Assembly (NCBI GenBank): GCA_937981765.1
Contig: CALJOM010000014.1
Coordinates: forward strand, 1 to 60,929
Direction: 5' to 3'
Length of the DNA: 60,929 bases
DNA from: an uncultured Bacteroidales bacterium
GTDB taxonomy: Bacteria > Bacteroidota > Bacteroidia > Bacteroidales > Salinivirgaceae
Shown: positions 1-9,146 of the stretch, one piece after another
Position numbering within the stretch: position 1 is the stretch's first letter
Layout of the letters: each line of letters starts with the position of its first letter
Program-made: the position numbers and the translations under genes
Notes under the pieces: generated by a model
What the model saw: only the letters and a program-made list of their open reading frames with translations
Told to the model about the DNA's origin: nothing
The model's database searches: none

Positions 1-839
1 ACAAATGGAGAATTTCCTTTCAGCAATCGGTTAATGCTCACGGTAGTTGTGTCGGTTATTGGAACAAGGTAGGTTAGCGCAACTAGGAGCAAGGGGGTAA
101 ATCCGGGATGCTCAAAGTTGGAACTCGGAATGTTCCACACAAATAAAATGCCTAAAATTGCCAGCAGTGCTCCCAAAAACATAGACCCATTGTCGCCCAT
201 GTACATTTTCGATGGGTTCCAGTTGAATATTAAGAAACTACCGGTGGCACTAATTGCTGAAAGGATAATAATTATAAAAAACCACTTGTCGATATTAAAG
301 TCGAAGCAAGCTACAATACATAAAATAAAGGAAAAAATCACAAGGCTTATGCTGCTTGTAATTGCGTCCATATTGTCGAGCATGTTGATGCTGTTCATCA
401 TTCCAACAACCCATAGGCCGGTTAATATGTAGTTTAGTGTGGGGGTGTCAAATATTTTGATGTAGATGCCAAAGTTTATAAGAATTAGCACACAGGCAAT
501 TTGTCCACCAAATTTTACGGCTGGACTAGTATTGAGCAAATCGTCGGTTAGTCCGATCAAAAAGGCGATTGTAACCACCAGGATTATTCCTACGCTGGTT
601 CCACTGGTTAAAAAATCACCGCGGTACAGTATGGCATAGTTGATTATTCCAAAAATAAACAGACTGTAAAAGGTTAATCCACCCAGAATAGGTTTTGACT
701 GTGAATTCCAGCGTATGCCGGTGATGTTGGCTTTTCGTATAGTGTATTCTTCGTTGCTGCTGATTAAATGTCTGTGAAGTAAAAAGCCGAAAATAAAGGC
801 ATACAAACTATAAAGAATGGCAATAATAGTAGCTTCCAT
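1..839 (-). CDS. WecA/MraY-type undecaprenyl-phosphate sugar-1-phosphate transferase, partial
   Basis: Integral membrane enzyme that would load a sugar-1-phosphate onto undecaprenyl phosphate, the first step of a polysaccharide repeat unit. Reading the minus strand from the ATG at 839 gives an open frame that runs off the window, so the C-terminus is missing. Family motifs are visible: GLTDDLL (paired Asp), NSINMLDNMDA (the NxxNxxDNxD site; the last position is Ala where Gly is usual) and MGDNGSMFLG, separated by hydrophobic segments. It starts 12 bases after the stop of the Wzc-like kinase and is probably co-transcribed with it. WecA, TagO and WbpL cannot be told apart without the C-terminus; MraY itself is less likely in this context. 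Confidence 0.85.
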   Translation of the reverse strand, partial: MEATIIAILYSLYAFIFGFLLHRHLISSNEEYTIRKANITGIRWNSQSKPILGGLTFYSLFIFGIINYAILYRGDFLTSGTSVGIILVVTIAFLIGLTDDLLNTSPAVKFGGQIACVLILINFGIYIKIFDTPTLNYILTGLWVVGMMNSINMLDNMDAITSSISLVIFSFILCIVACFDFNIDKWFFIIIILSAISATGSFLIFNWNPSKMYMGDNGSMFLGALLAILGILFVWNIPSSNFEHPGFTPLLLVALTYLVPITDTTTVSINRLLKGNSPF

Positions 840-850
840 AGTCAAAGGGG

Positions 851-3277
851 TTACCAAAATTTAATCGATTTTACTTTGCGAATCCATTTGGGTGGCAAGA
901 AATCTTCTTCGTCGGAATAGTATCCGTAGCCGTATCCATAACCATATCCGTAACCGTATCCATACCCGTATCCATAGGCAGTTCTTCGGCTTCGGCGCAG
1001 ATCTACACCATTAAAAACTACTGAAATATTGCTGAGTTTTTTCTCAGTAAGTAGCGAATTAATGTTTTGCAGGAAGTTCCGTTTAGAAATGCCGGCTTTT
1101 AATACGTAAATAGGATAGTTTGCCCGTTGAAGATTTATAAGGGCATCGGTTACAATGCCTATTGGTGGCGTATCAATAATTATGGTATCGTAAACTTCTT
1201 CCATTTCGTCGAGCAATGTTTCCATGTGCGACGAATAGGCTAGCTCTGCAGGATTTGGCGGAACCGGCCCGGCTGTTATAAAATCCAACCCTTCAAGTTC
1301 TGATGTTCTAACGCATTCCTTCCAGGTGTGCTGATGGCTTAAAATGGTACTCATTCCTTTATCGTTTTCCACGCCAAAGCCTATGTGGAGTCGTGGTTTG
1401 CGCATATCCATGTCGAGAATGATTACTTTTTTGCCGCTTATGGCCTGTATCCCTGCCAGATTTATGGCAATAAATGTTTTCCCTTCTCCTGAAACAGTAG
1501 AAGATATTGTAATTATTTTGGCTCTTCCCGATTGGGATAAAAACTGCAGATTGGTTCGGATATTTCTAAAGGCTTCCGTAAACATTGAGTTAAGACGTTT
1601 ATCTACCAGCAACTGCGATACTGGTATCTTTTTTCGGTAATTTGGGACTACGCCTATTATCGGCACATCGGTATATTGTTTTATAATTTCCGGAGATATA
1701 ATGTCATCAAAAAGCAGGTATTTAACGGTAATGTATAAGAAAATCAAAAGTAGAGATAGAATGATGCTAAATGTTATTATTTTGGTTTTGTTCGGGGCGA
1801 CAGGGCTTCCAGGAGTGGTTGCCTTTTCAAGAATAATGCTGTTGGGAACAAAACTGGCTTGGCTTATCATGTATTCGGCTTTTTTTTGCACCAGTTGATT
1901 GTAAAATTCCTGATTTATGGAGTAGAGACGTTGAAGTTTTGCGTATTCAATTTCGTTGTAGGAGCTTTGGGCAAAGAGTTTCTTTTCAAGATCATCAAGA
2001 TTTTTCTCGTAGTTTTCTTTTTGTTGTTTTGTTCTTTGAATCATGGTTTGCAGCAACGATTTTAATTGCTTTTTATAGTTATCGATTTGAGCATCAAGGC
2101 GCTGTATTCTTTGATTATTGGCAGTTACGTCAAACAGCAATCCGTTTTTTTCTTGTTGTAATTTATCGAGCTTGCTCAACATAGAACTCACTACCGACTC
2201 ATTTCTGGTATCGCTCACCATGGCAATTAATTCCAGAATATTTGGATTTTCCTTTGTTTCTATTTGTGTGGCTATTTGTTGCAACGATTTAAGCTCAAAG
2301 TCGAGTTGAAGGATGGTGGTCTCCAGTTCGTTCTTGCGATTCATGAATATGGGGTAGGGTGACTCGACTTTGGTGTTGTCTTTTATGTTGTGTTTTTTTC
2401 TGAAATCGTGGATTTCCGATTCTGTTATGTCGAGATTCCTGTAAACAAGATTTAGTTGATTATCAATAAATTTGAGTATGTTTTGAACACTTTCGCTCTT
2501 TTTTTCAACTTCGTAAATTCTGAATTCTTCTGCCAGTAGATTTACAATTTCGGCAGCCTGAGCGGCATTGTTCGATAAATAGGCTATTTCTATGGTTTTG
2601 TCTTGAGGATTTAGAATTCGAATGGTGAGGTTGTTTAAAAGTTCTCCAATCAGAGAGTTTTCATCAGGAATAACAAAGAAATATTTGTTTAGTGGATCCG
2701 ACTCCATTTTATTGAGGATAGCCTCGTAGTTTTGAATGGATATTTTCAGCAAATTTCCGTTTACTGATACCCATTCTCTTAAAGGAATTTGCTTTTTCCA
2801 AACTCTTTGGTCAAGAGTGAGTGATATTTGACATGTGTCGAACGACAAAAAATCAACAAAAATAGGAATATTCAATAACTCAGGTGTTTTTAGGTCGTTT
2901 TCTACGGTGTAGGGGGTGCTTCGATATAATTCTGTTTTGAGAAATGTTCCCTTGATATAGTAGCGCACATAAAGTGGAAGTTTTTTCAGGCAACGCTTTA
3001 AAAACTCCTTTGAGTTCATGAGGGTGATGTATTTGCCAATGTTTTTGCTGTTATCAACATCGGCTAAAGGGAGAATCTTTGTTGGGTTTTCTTCTTCCGA
3101 GATTTGGATTATGGTTTGAGCTGTATAAACTGGCGGAGTATATCGAAGGTACAAAAATGCACCCAAAATAGCCAGAAAAACTATTGCTACCGCCGGTAAA
3201 ATAGCACGCTTAAGTATTATAAGAAATACAACCGGGTCGAACTGTTCGTTGAATGTAGGTATTTTTTTATTTACCAT
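851..3277 (-). CDS. Wzc-like polysaccharide co-polymerase / BY-type tyrosine autokinase (copy 1)
   Basis: Inner-membrane chain-length regulator with a cytoplasmic tyrosine-kinase domain. About 808 residues: TM1 near 22-45, a Wzz-type periplasmic region rich in coiled coil, TM2 near 500-523, then the kinase with Walker A (TVSGEGKTF, about 596), Walker A' (LDMDMRKPR, about 622) and Walker B (TIIIDTPP, about 700). The C-terminus carries an alternating Gly-Tyr run (about 767-786) that would be the autophosphorylated tyrosine cluster. The start overlaps the upstream export gene by 11 bases. No separate low-molecular-weight tyrosine phosphatase is seen in this operon. A paralogue lies at 46426-48873. 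The family call is strong; the polymer is unknown. Confidence 0.93.
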   Translation of the reverse strand: MVNKKIPTFNEQFDPVVFLIILKRAILPAVAIVFLAILGAFLYLRYTPPVYTAQTIIQISEEENPTKILPLADVDNSKNIGKYITLMNSKEFLKRCLKKLPLYVRYYIKGTFLKTELYRSTPYTVENDLKTPELLNIPIFVDFLSFDTCQISLTLDQRVWKKQIPLREWVSVNGNLLKISIQNYEAILNKMESDPLNKYFFVIPDENSLIGELLNNLTIRILNPQDKTIEIAYLSNNAAQAAEIVNLLAEEFRIYEVEKKSESVQNILKFIDNQLNLVYRNLDITESEIHDFRKKHNIKDNTKVESPYPIFMNRKNELETTILQLDFELKSLQQIATQIETKENPNILELIAMVSDTRNESVVSSMLSKLDKLQQEKNGLLFDVTANNQRIQRLDAQIDNYKKQLKSLLQTMIQRTKQQKENYEKNLDDLEKKLFAQSSYNEIEYAKLQRLYSINQEFYNQLVQKKAEYMISQASFVPNSIILEKATTPGSPVAPNKTKIITFSIILSLLLIFLYITVKYLLFDDIISPEIIKQYTDVPIIGVVPNYRKKIPVSQLLVDKRLNSMFTEAFRNIRTNLQFLSQSGRAKIITISSTVSGEGKTFIAINLAGIQAISGKKVIILDMDMRKPRLHIGFGVENDKGMSTILSHQHTWKECVRTSELEGLDFITAGPVPPNPAELAYSSHMETLLDEMEEVYDTIIIDTPPIGIVTDALINLQRANYPIYVLKAGISKRNFLQNINSLLTEKKLSNISVVFNGVDLRRSRRTAYGYGYGYGYGYGYGYGYGYYSDEEDFLPPKWIRKVKSIKFW
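920..977 (-). repeat. in-frame hexanucleotide repeat coding Gly-Tyr (copy 1 kinase)
   Basis: About nine to ten imperfect GGYTAY units on the minus strand encode the Gly-Tyr tail of the first kinase. Confidence 0.85.
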
Positions 3278-4025
3278 TGGTTGCTATATTTATTACAAGT
3301 AAAATAGTTGAGAGTAGAGCCAGATATGGGGTGAGTTCGTTCATCACACGGCGTATGTATCTGGGACGACTATCGATAAAAATTATGTCGTTGGGTTCCA
3401 ACTGAAGGTTAGTCCCTTTCAAATCGGTTATGCGACGGATATTGTACAAAAATACTTGCGCATTTTCACTTGGATTTCCACGTATAACTTTTATCTGATA
3501 GGCTTTGTCGGAATCGGTGAGGCCACCAGCCATGGCCAAAGCCTCGAGCAGGGTGAGGTTGTCTTCAGGGATGTTGATAACAGTTCCGACTTCACCACCG
3601 CCTTTAAACAAATAGATACGCTGATTTACAACCCTTAGCAAAACAAACGGATTTTGATAATGATTGGCATATAGGGTTTCCAGTGTTTTTTCCGCTTCGC
3701 GGATTGTCATTCCGGCTAGGTGTACTCGTCCTATGGTGGGGAGTTTTACCTGCCCATCAAATTCTACTAGGAATTCTATTTCGCCCTTGGGGTTTTGGTT
3801 TCGATTGGTTTCGGTTATGGATATCATCTGATAGCCATCGTTGGTTGAAATACTGATGCTTAGTTTATCGTAGGGCTTTATTCTGTACTCTATTTCAGAT
3901 TTTTTAAATGGTTCGTATTGAAAATCGCTGGGTGTTTCCAGCATGCGGTTTGGATGTATCACTTTGCAACCGGCAACAGCGATTATTATCAGGAATATTG
4001 TTAACCATTTTATGCTCTGTTTCAT
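3267..4025 (-). CDS. Wza-like polysaccharide export lipoprotein (copy 1)
   Basis: Outer-membrane export component of a Wzx/Wzy-type pathway, partner of the kinase encoded immediately downstream (11-base overlap). The frame is open from 4136, but the ATG at 4025 is preferred because it begins a lipoprotein signal (MKQSIKWLTIFLIIIAVAGC) with Cys20 as the lipidated residue. A polysaccharide-export (PES) domain follows (IEYRIKPYDKLSISIS, GQVKLPTIGRVHLAGM), then an SLBB-like segment (GTVINIPEDNLTLLEALAMAG) and a C-terminal hydrophobic segment (YLALLSTILLVINI). At about 250 residues it is shorter than E. coli Wza, which is usual in Bacteroidota. This start leaves a 124-base gap after the glycosyltransferase gene, enough for an internal promoter. 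Confidence 0.9.
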   Translation of the reverse strand: MKQSIKWLTIFLIIIAVAGCKVIHPNRMLETPSDFQYEPFKKSEIEYRIKPYDKLSISISTNDGYQMISITETNRNQNPKGEIEFLVEFDGQVKLPTIGRVHLAGMTIREAEKTLETLYANHYQNPFVLLRVVNQRIYLFKGGGEVGTVINIPEDNLTLLEALAMAGGLTDSDKAYQIKVIRGNPSENAQVFLYNIRRITDLKGTNLQLEPNDIIFIDSRPRYIRRVMNELTPYLALLSTILLVINIATNGK

Positions 4026-4133
4026 TTGGCGTAGTATAAGAAACCTTTTCTTAAAATAAGTGGTTATTTTTGTCTCAATAAGTTTTTCTATTGAATGGGT
4101 GAATAGCGGGTTTGAATCAAAAATCCATTCTTT

Positions 4134-4141
4134 CAAAGTTA
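4134..4141 (-). promoter_or_regulatory. possible internal promoter -7 box (TAACTTTG)
   Basis: The minus strand reads TAACTTTG, a match to the Bacteroidota TAnnTTTG box, about 110 bases before the wza-like ATG at 4025 and just after the glycosyltransferase stop. No convincing TTTG at the -33 position was found, so this is tentative. Confidence 0.35.
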
Positions 4142-4149
4142 TAACATTT

Positions 4150-5364
4150 TCAACGTGTTTGCGAATTTTTTACCGAAGTCTCCAACAGATTCGTGTAAAG
4201 ATTTATTACATCGGTCACAAGGCGCCGAAAATCAAAGCGGGTTTCAACACTTTTGCGCCCTGCTTGTCCCATTGCTCTTCTTTTTTCCGGCGATTGAATT
4301 AACTCTATTAGTTTATCAGCAAACTCTCTGTCGTTGTCAACTTCCGTTAAAAAACCTTCGTGCCCGTTGGTTATTATATCTGAAATTCCTCCAACGTTGG
4401 TGGTAACCACCGGAACTCCCGATGCCAGCGATTCGATGATGCTTACCGGTGTGCCCTCGTTGAAGGAGGTTAGTACTGAAATGTCGGCCCCGGCATATAC
4501 GTTTTCTACCTCTCTAATCCAGGAGGTAAAAATAACATCGGCTCTACGGTTGGGATTTTCCGGGGTAGATACCAACAAATTCAATTTGGCAGTCTTGGAG
4601 AGGCATTCCTTTCTAGTTTCACCGTCTCCAACAATCATAAATCGGCATATGGAACTGTGTAATTCCTCTTTTACCAGCTTGGCTACTCGCAAAAACATGT
4701 TGTGGTTTTTAACCGGGGCTAATCTTCCTACTATGACTATCAAAACTTCGTTTTCTGCAATATGATAATGACTGCGAAATGTTTTCCGTTGTTCTTCCGA
4801 AATGTGGTAGAACCTCGAAAGGTCAAATCCCAAGGGAATAACGTGCGCTTTGTGTTCCGGAACTATTTTATGAATTTCGCACAGTTCCTTTTTTTGCCCA
4901 TGGCTAATTACAATAATGGCATGGCTGCGACGGGCTAAAAATTGTTCAATCTGCTTAAAAATGTTGGTTTTTAGCGACGAAAAATAGCTGTGAAATACAT
5001 GTCCATGGAATGTGTGAACAATAACCGGAACTCCACACAGCCATGCCGCTAGACGGCCCAAGGTTCCGGCTTTGGAAGCATGTGTATGGACTATTTGAGG
5101 TTTGTAGTTTCGAATTATACGGATTATTTCCAGCAGTGTCAGAAAATCGTTCAACGGGTTAATGGAGCGGCGCATTCGGGGTAAAATTTCACCCTCAACT
5201 CCGAGCGAATCGAGAATGAAAAGGCTGTCGGCTTCGCTCTCTTCGTTGGGGCCGCCAATGAGTTTGGTTTCGAATTCCGGAGACAGGTATTTGGTTAGGT
5301 AACCTGCATTATAGGTGGGGCCTCCAAGATTAAACCGATTTATGATACGTAAAACACGGGGCAT
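4150..5364 (-). CDS. GT4-family glycosyltransferase
   Basis: Retaining glycosyltransferase of the GT-B fold, about 404 residues, presumably adding one sugar to the lipid-linked repeat unit at the cytoplasmic face. The N-terminal half has the acceptor-domain signature RFNLGGPTYNAGYL and HTHASKAGTLGRLAAW, followed by HTFHGHVFHSYF. The C-terminal half has the nucleotide-sugar site: VIVGRLAPVKNH and the E-x7-E motif in TSFNEGTPVSIIESLASGVP. It starts 2 bases after the stop of the amidotransferase gene, so the two are translationally close. Sugar and linkage cannot be read from the sequence. Confidence 0.9.
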   Translation of the reverse strand: MPRVLRIINRFNLGGPTYNAGYLTKYLSPEFETKLIGGPNEESEADSLFILDSLGVEGEILPRMRRSINPLNDFLTLLEIIRIIRNYKPQIVHTHASKAGTLGRLAAWLCGVPVIVHTFHGHVFHSYFSSLKTNIFKQIEQFLARRSHAIIVISHGQKKELCEIHKIVPEHKAHVIPLGFDLSRFYHISEEQRKTFRSHYHIAENEVLIVIVGRLAPVKNHNMFLRVAKLVKEELHSSICRFMIVGDGETRKECLSKTAKLNLLVSTPENPNRRADVIFTSWIREVENVYAGADISVLTSFNEGTPVSIIESLASGVPVVTTNVGGISDIITNGHEGFLTEVDNDREFADKLIELIQSPEKRRAMGQAGRKSVETRFDFRRLVTDVINLYTNLLETSVKNSQTR

Positions 5365-5366
5365 AG

Positions 5367-7253
5367 CTATAGGTGAGGATTGTATTTTTTATACCAGTGC
5401 TGAAATACTATCAAAGCCCATAATTTGGCCGGTGTGTCGCCCAACTGAGAGCTTTGTAATTGTTTTTTCAGGCTGTCGATTGCTGAGTATGAGAATAGTT
5501 CCTGAGATTCAATAAAATCTTTTGAGAAATTTTCTCCATTAATCAGATGGTTTAAATCGTGTTTTAGCCAATAGGCCAGAGGGACTTCAAATCCTTTTTT
5601 GGGGCGCGTGAAAACCTCAGAGGGCAAGAATTTGCCGAAAGCTTGTTGTAGAATCCATTTACGTTGATTGCGGTTTATTTTTAAATAGTCGGGGAGTTTC
5701 ATCGAGAATTCCACCACCCGATAGTCAAGAAATGGCAGACGCACTTCCAACGATCGCGACATCGACATTCTATCGACTTTGGGGAGCATATCGCCCGGTA
5801 AAACTAAGATAAGGTCGGCTGCGTTAATGTTGCCAATGGTCTCGTGTTTAGTTAGCGGCAGGGTAAGCTCATTGATAAATTTCAGATAGCTTTGGCTGTT
5901 TATTGGCGGCAATAGGAGTTTGCTTACCTCTTCGGGAGAACTTATCGATGCCCAACGTTGGTATCTTTTATCCGCTGAAAGAGATAAACCGGTGATGAAT
6001 TTCTCAAGTTGCCGAACTTTGTCGCTAAAAAACGAGTTGCGCGATTTGGGGAAAAGTTTCAGAAACGGTGTTAATAGGGCTAAAGCGTTTCGGTAGGGTT
6101 GAAATCGGATCGCTCTGGCATGGGCCAGGTGTTTTCTGTAGCCTCCGAAAAGCTCATCGGCTCCGTCGCCGGAGAGTGCTACGGTTACCAATTTCCGTGT
6201 TTCTCGCGATAGAATATTTACGGGAATGGCACTGCTATCGGCGAACGGCTCATCAATATATTCCAGAACATCGTAAACCGTTTCCAGCAGTGCATGGTTA
6301 CCAATCCCAAATGTGGTGTGTTGAGTGCCGATGTGTTTAGAGACCTCTTGAGCAAACCTGCTTTCGTCGAAGTAAGGTTGATCGGGAAACCCGATGTTGA
6401 AGGTCATTAAATTGGATTTGTGTTGCTTAGCAAGGTAGGCTATGATAGAAGAATCTACTCCACCGCTAAGGAAGCAGCCTAATCGTACATCGGATTCTAA
6501 ACGCAGCTTAACCGCATCGTCCAGTAAGGAGTACAATTGCTGTGAGGCTTCCTGTGGAGATGTTTTTTCAGCTAACCAACCGGGGATTTCGTACCAATTT
6601 TCAATGGTTATTCCTTGGGGGCTAGCTTTAATTTTACCTCCGGGTGGCAATTTTTTAACGTTTTCTATGATAGAGTCATTGCCAGGAACGTAGTTGTGGA
6701 CAAAATAGCCAAACAAACTGCTGCGGTCTATCTGGCGGGGAATTGGGTAGGAGAGCAGGGATTTGAGTTCCGAAGCAAAGTAGAGCTCACCGTTGCTTTG
6801 ATAGAAATAAAGTGGTTTTTCGCCATATCGGTCTCGTGCAACGAGAAGTGTTTGATGCAGCGAATCGTAAATGGCTACGGCAAAAAAGCCATTAATCATT
6901 GACAAACATTTTTCGCCATAGGTAATGTAGAGAGCCAGAAAAACTTCGGTGTCGGAATTTGTTAAAAACCGATATCCTTTTTCTAGAAGTCTTATACGGT
7001 GTTCTTTATAGTTGAAAAACTCCCCGTTAAAGGCGATGGTGTATCTTTCAGAAGCGTCGGTAAGTGGTTGACTGGCATTTGTCGAAAGGTCGATAATGGA
7101 AAGTCGTGCGTGTCCCAGTATACATTTTCCAAGATGTTTTACCTGTTGACAATCAGGACCTCGGCGATAAAGAGCCATTACAGCCCGATTAACATCCTTT
7201 ACGGGGTCTTGTCCAAGGTTGGATGTTGAATATATTCCGGTGATTCCGCACAT
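5367..7253 (-). CDS. asnB: glutamine-hydrolysing asparagine synthase-like amidotransferase
   Basis: About 628 residues in two domains. The N-terminal glutaminase has Cys2 as the class II nucleophile (MCGITGIYS) with RRGPD and the GEFFNY/SDTE motifs. The C-terminal ATP-pyrophosphatase has the P-loop SGGVDSS and the SGDGADELFGGY motif. Canonical AsnB makes asparagine, but copies inside exopolysaccharide operons, as here between an aminotransferase and a glycosyltransferase, are commonly thought to amidate a sugar carboxylate or tailor a precursor. Three bases separate it from the upstream aminotransferase gene. All catalytic residues I can check are present, so it should be active; the substrate is inferred only. 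Confidence 0.9.
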   Translation of the reverse strand: MCGITGIYSTSNLGQDPVKDVNRAVMALYRRGPDCQQVKHLGKCILGHARLSIIDLSTNASQPLTDASERYTIAFNGEFFNYKEHRIRLLEKGYRFLTNSDTEVFLALYITYGEKCLSMINGFFAVAIYDSLHQTLLVARDRYGEKPLYFYQSNGELYFASELKSLLSYPIPRQIDRSSLFGYFVHNYVPGNDSIIENVKKLPPGGKIKASPQGITIENWYEIPGWLAEKTSPQEASQQLYSLLDDAVKLRLESDVRLGCFLSGGVDSSIIAYLAKQHKSNLMTFNIGFPDQPYFDESRFAQEVSKHIGTQHTTFGIGNHALLETVYDVLEYIDEPFADSSAIPVNILSRETRKLVTVALSGDGADELFGGYRKHLAHARAIRFQPYRNALALLTPFLKLFPKSRNSFFSDKVRQLEKFITGLSLSADKRYQRWASISSPEEVSKLLLPPINSQSYLKFINELTLPLTKHETIGNINAADLILVLPGDMLPKVDRMSMSRSLEVRLPFLDYRVVEFSMKLPDYLKINRNQRKWILQQAFGKFLPSEVFTRPKKGFEVPLAYWLKHDLNHLINGENFSKDFIESQELFSYSAIDSLKKQLQSSQLGDTPAKLWALIVFQHWYKKYNPHL

Positions 7254-7256
7254 GGA

Positions 7257-8363
7257 TTATTTTCTGGCCAAGGGTGAAAAAAACGATGTGAAAGTTGCAT
7301 GCTGTTCAGAAACGCATATTCTGGCATAATTTTCAAATCCTGAAGCCAGCGTAAAAAATGATAGTGGAACTCCAAAAATTCGGTGTTTTTCCAGAATGTC
7401 GCACGAAACATTTACAGCAGCATATATTCCAGTCGGGGTGGTATTTTTGTATAGTTGGTTGGCTAAAAATCCGTTTTCTTGCAGCCACTGAATATTTTTG
7501 CAGATATGCTCTACAGTTTCTTGCTGATAGTTGCGGGCGCTTTGCTTTCCTTCTTCGCTGCTAAGCAGTAGATGAATTATTTCTTGTCCTACAACGTTTA
7601 CCCCATTGCTGCAGTAAAGTAAATTTTTCCCAAATTCACGATTAAAGAGTGGATTTACGGAGTGTACAAATCCGGTTCGATAACCGCTCAACCCAAGCGA
7701 TTTGCTGAAACTTTCCACCACAATAACGTTTTCAAACGAGAGTATTCGTTGATAAAACGGGTCTGTTTCGCCGGTAAAAAGTTTTCGGTATGGTACGTCA
7801 AGAATTATCGGGTGTCCCAGTGTGTCGAGTTTATTGATGATTTCAAGAAGTTCTGAGTCAGGATTCTTTTCCCCGAGTGGATTTCCCGGGTCGTTAATGA
7901 TGAAGGCTGCATGGTCGGTTTCAACGGCAAGTCGGGCAAGATGGTTAAAATCATTGTAGGTAGAGTGTTGCAGTCGGTTTATCTGGCTTAGCATACGATA
8001 CGTCCCCCAATAGAAGGCCGGGGTATATACTGTGCTTATGTTTAATGTTTTTAGGGTTAAATAAAGCCCGTTCATTCCTCCGGAGGTAATGTGTATCAGA
8101 TTATCGGAGGTCTTATTTCCGAAATAATATTGATTTATTGAATTTTTGAGTTTTACCAGTCCGCTAGCTCCGGGGTAATTTTGCATCGTTGGCTGGTTGA
8201 AATCGAGTTTTTGCACTAATGAATTCAAGTCGAGCTGCGTTACGTTGTTAATCCCAACATGAATTAATAAAGCCTTTTCGCCTGTTTCCTGAATATATTT
8301 TCGGGCTCTGTTTCCTATTTCAATTATATCTGAAATTTTAACACCGGTTGGTCGTATCTCCAT
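7257..8363 (-). CDS. PLP-dependent aminotransferase, class I/II fold
   Basis: First gene of the minus-strand polysaccharide operon. About 368 residues with fold-type I features: FIINDPGNPLGEKN (the NPxG-type PLP/substrate loop), PIILDVPYRKLF (Asp-x-x-Tyr that contacts PLP) and VESFSKSLGLSGYRTG, which carries the Schiff-base Lys. This resembles aspartate/histidinol-phosphate aminotransferases rather than the DegT/DnrJ family usually seen making amino sugars. A role in making an amino-acid-like substituent, with the adjacent amidotransferase, is inference. A TATATTTG box lies 21 bases upstream of the start. Confidence 0.82.
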   Translation of the reverse strand: MEIRPTGVKISDIIEIGNRARKYIQETGEKALLIHVGINNVTQLDLNSLVQKLDFNQPTMQNYPGASGLVKLKNSINQYYFGNKTSDNLIHITSGGMNGLYLTLKTLNISTVYTPAFYWGTYRMLSQINRLQHSTYNDFNHLARLAVETDHAAFIINDPGNPLGEKNPDSELLEIINKLDTLGHPIILDVPYRKLFTGETDPFYQRILSFENVIVVESFSKSLGLSGYRTGFVHSVNPLFNREFGKNLLYCSNGVNVVGQEIIHLLLSSEEGKQSARNYQQETVEHICKNIQWLQENGFLANQLYKNTTPTGIYAAVNVSCDILEKHRIFGVPLSFFTLASGFENYARICVSEQHATFTSFFSPLARK

Positions 8364-8383
8364 ACAAAGAATTTTTTAGCAGG

Positions 8384-8391
8384 CAAATATA
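8384..8391 (-). promoter_or_regulatory. promoter -7 box (TATATTTG) for the polysaccharide operon
   Basis: The minus strand reads TATATTTG 21 bases upstream of the aminotransferase ATG, giving a very short leader. It matches the Bacteroidota TAnnTTTG box; a TTTG at the ideal -33 distance is not evident. Confidence 0.5.
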
Positions 8392-8636
8392 CAAAGAAAT
8401 CGGGGTTTTCGTTGCCTTTTACAAAAGATTGATTTTGCCAATCATAAGGGGCGAGGTAAGAACTTTATCTAAACACTAATTACCAAAATCAAATTGCCAG
8501 AAAATCTACTTGCATGAAATTATAAATATCAATAAAACAATTAATTAAAAATAAAATTATTTTAGGTGAAAACAGGTAAAAATACCCATATAAAACCTGA
8601 AATTTTAAGCGAAATTTGAATAAAACTAAAACCGCT
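8392..8636. other. intergenic region between divergent genes
   Basis: About 245 AT-rich bases between the aminotransferase promoter box and the sigma-factor start. I see no RNA gene or strong hairpin, and no TAnnTTTG box positioned for the sigma-factor gene. Confidence 0.5.
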
Positions 8637-9146
8637 ATGACAGTCCTGGAGTTTAATTATCAGATAACGACGTTGCGCGATAGTTTGTGGCGTTTCGCTT
8701 TTAGTCTTACCCTTAATAAGGCCGATGCTGATGATCTTTTGCAGGAAACTTTGTTGCGAGCCATGCGCTATCGGGAGTTGTTTATTGAAAACACTAACCT
8801 TCAGTCTTGGGCATTTACTATTCTCCGAAATACGTTTATTAACGAATATCGCCGTCGGGCAAGGTTAGATGCTAAAGTCGACAACAAAAAAGACATAATG
8901 AACCTAAAAATCGCCGTAGAAAATGGTTATTTCAGCCCTGAATCGTATATCAGTGAAAAAGAGATTCGCAAAGCTATCGAATCGCTGCCCGACGAATATC
9001 GAATTCCGTTTGTAATGCATACTGAGGGATTCCGCTACAAAGAAATTTCCGAACATCTTAATTTACCCCTGGGGTCAGTAAAAAGTCGTATTTTTATTGC
9101 TCGTCGGAAACTTATGGAAATGGTAAAAGATTATCGCAGAAGGTGA
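8637..9146 (+). CDS. ECF-type RNA polymerase sigma factor
   Basis: Sigma-70 family protein of about 169 residues. Region 2 is visible as LRDSLWRFAFSLTLNKADAD with DLLQETLLRAMRYRE and the SWAFTILRNTFINEYRR stretch. Region 4 follows as LPDEYRIPFVMHTEGFRYKE and LNLPLGSVKSRIFIARRKL. The open frame reaches back to a TTG at 8616, but the ATG at 8637 (MTVLEFNY) fits the family better. No anti-sigma gene is adjacent: the next gene is convergent lipoamide dehydrogenase. Its regulator and regulon are therefore not evident here. Confidence 0.92.
   Translation: MTVLEFNYQITTLRDSLWRFAFSLTLNKADADDLLQETLLRAMRYRELFIENTNLQSWAFTILRNTFINEYRRRARLDAKVDNKKDIMNLKIAVENGYFSPESYISEKEIRKAIESLPDEYRIPFVMHTEGFRYKEISEHLNLPLGSVKSRIFIARRKLMEMVKDYRRR

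Noticed and set aside
246..258. TGGCAC...TTGC in the first gene
   Set aside because: Spacing is two bases too short and it lies inside coding sequence.
118..432. Plus-strand ORF of 104 codons near the left end
   Set aside because: It is antisense to the WecA/MraY-type gene, which has clear family motifs on the minus strand.
920..977. Short tandem repeats considered as a CRISPR-like or minisatellite array
   Set aside because: Units are 6 bases with no spacers and encode Gly-Tyr in frame; this is a coding repeat.
4026..4136. Longer N-terminus for the first wza-like gene
   Set aside because: It would bury the lipoprotein signal 37 residues inside the protein.
8616..8636. TTG start for the ECF sigma factor
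   Set aside because: The ATG at 8637 gives the normal family N-terminus; the extra seven residues look like untranslated leader.
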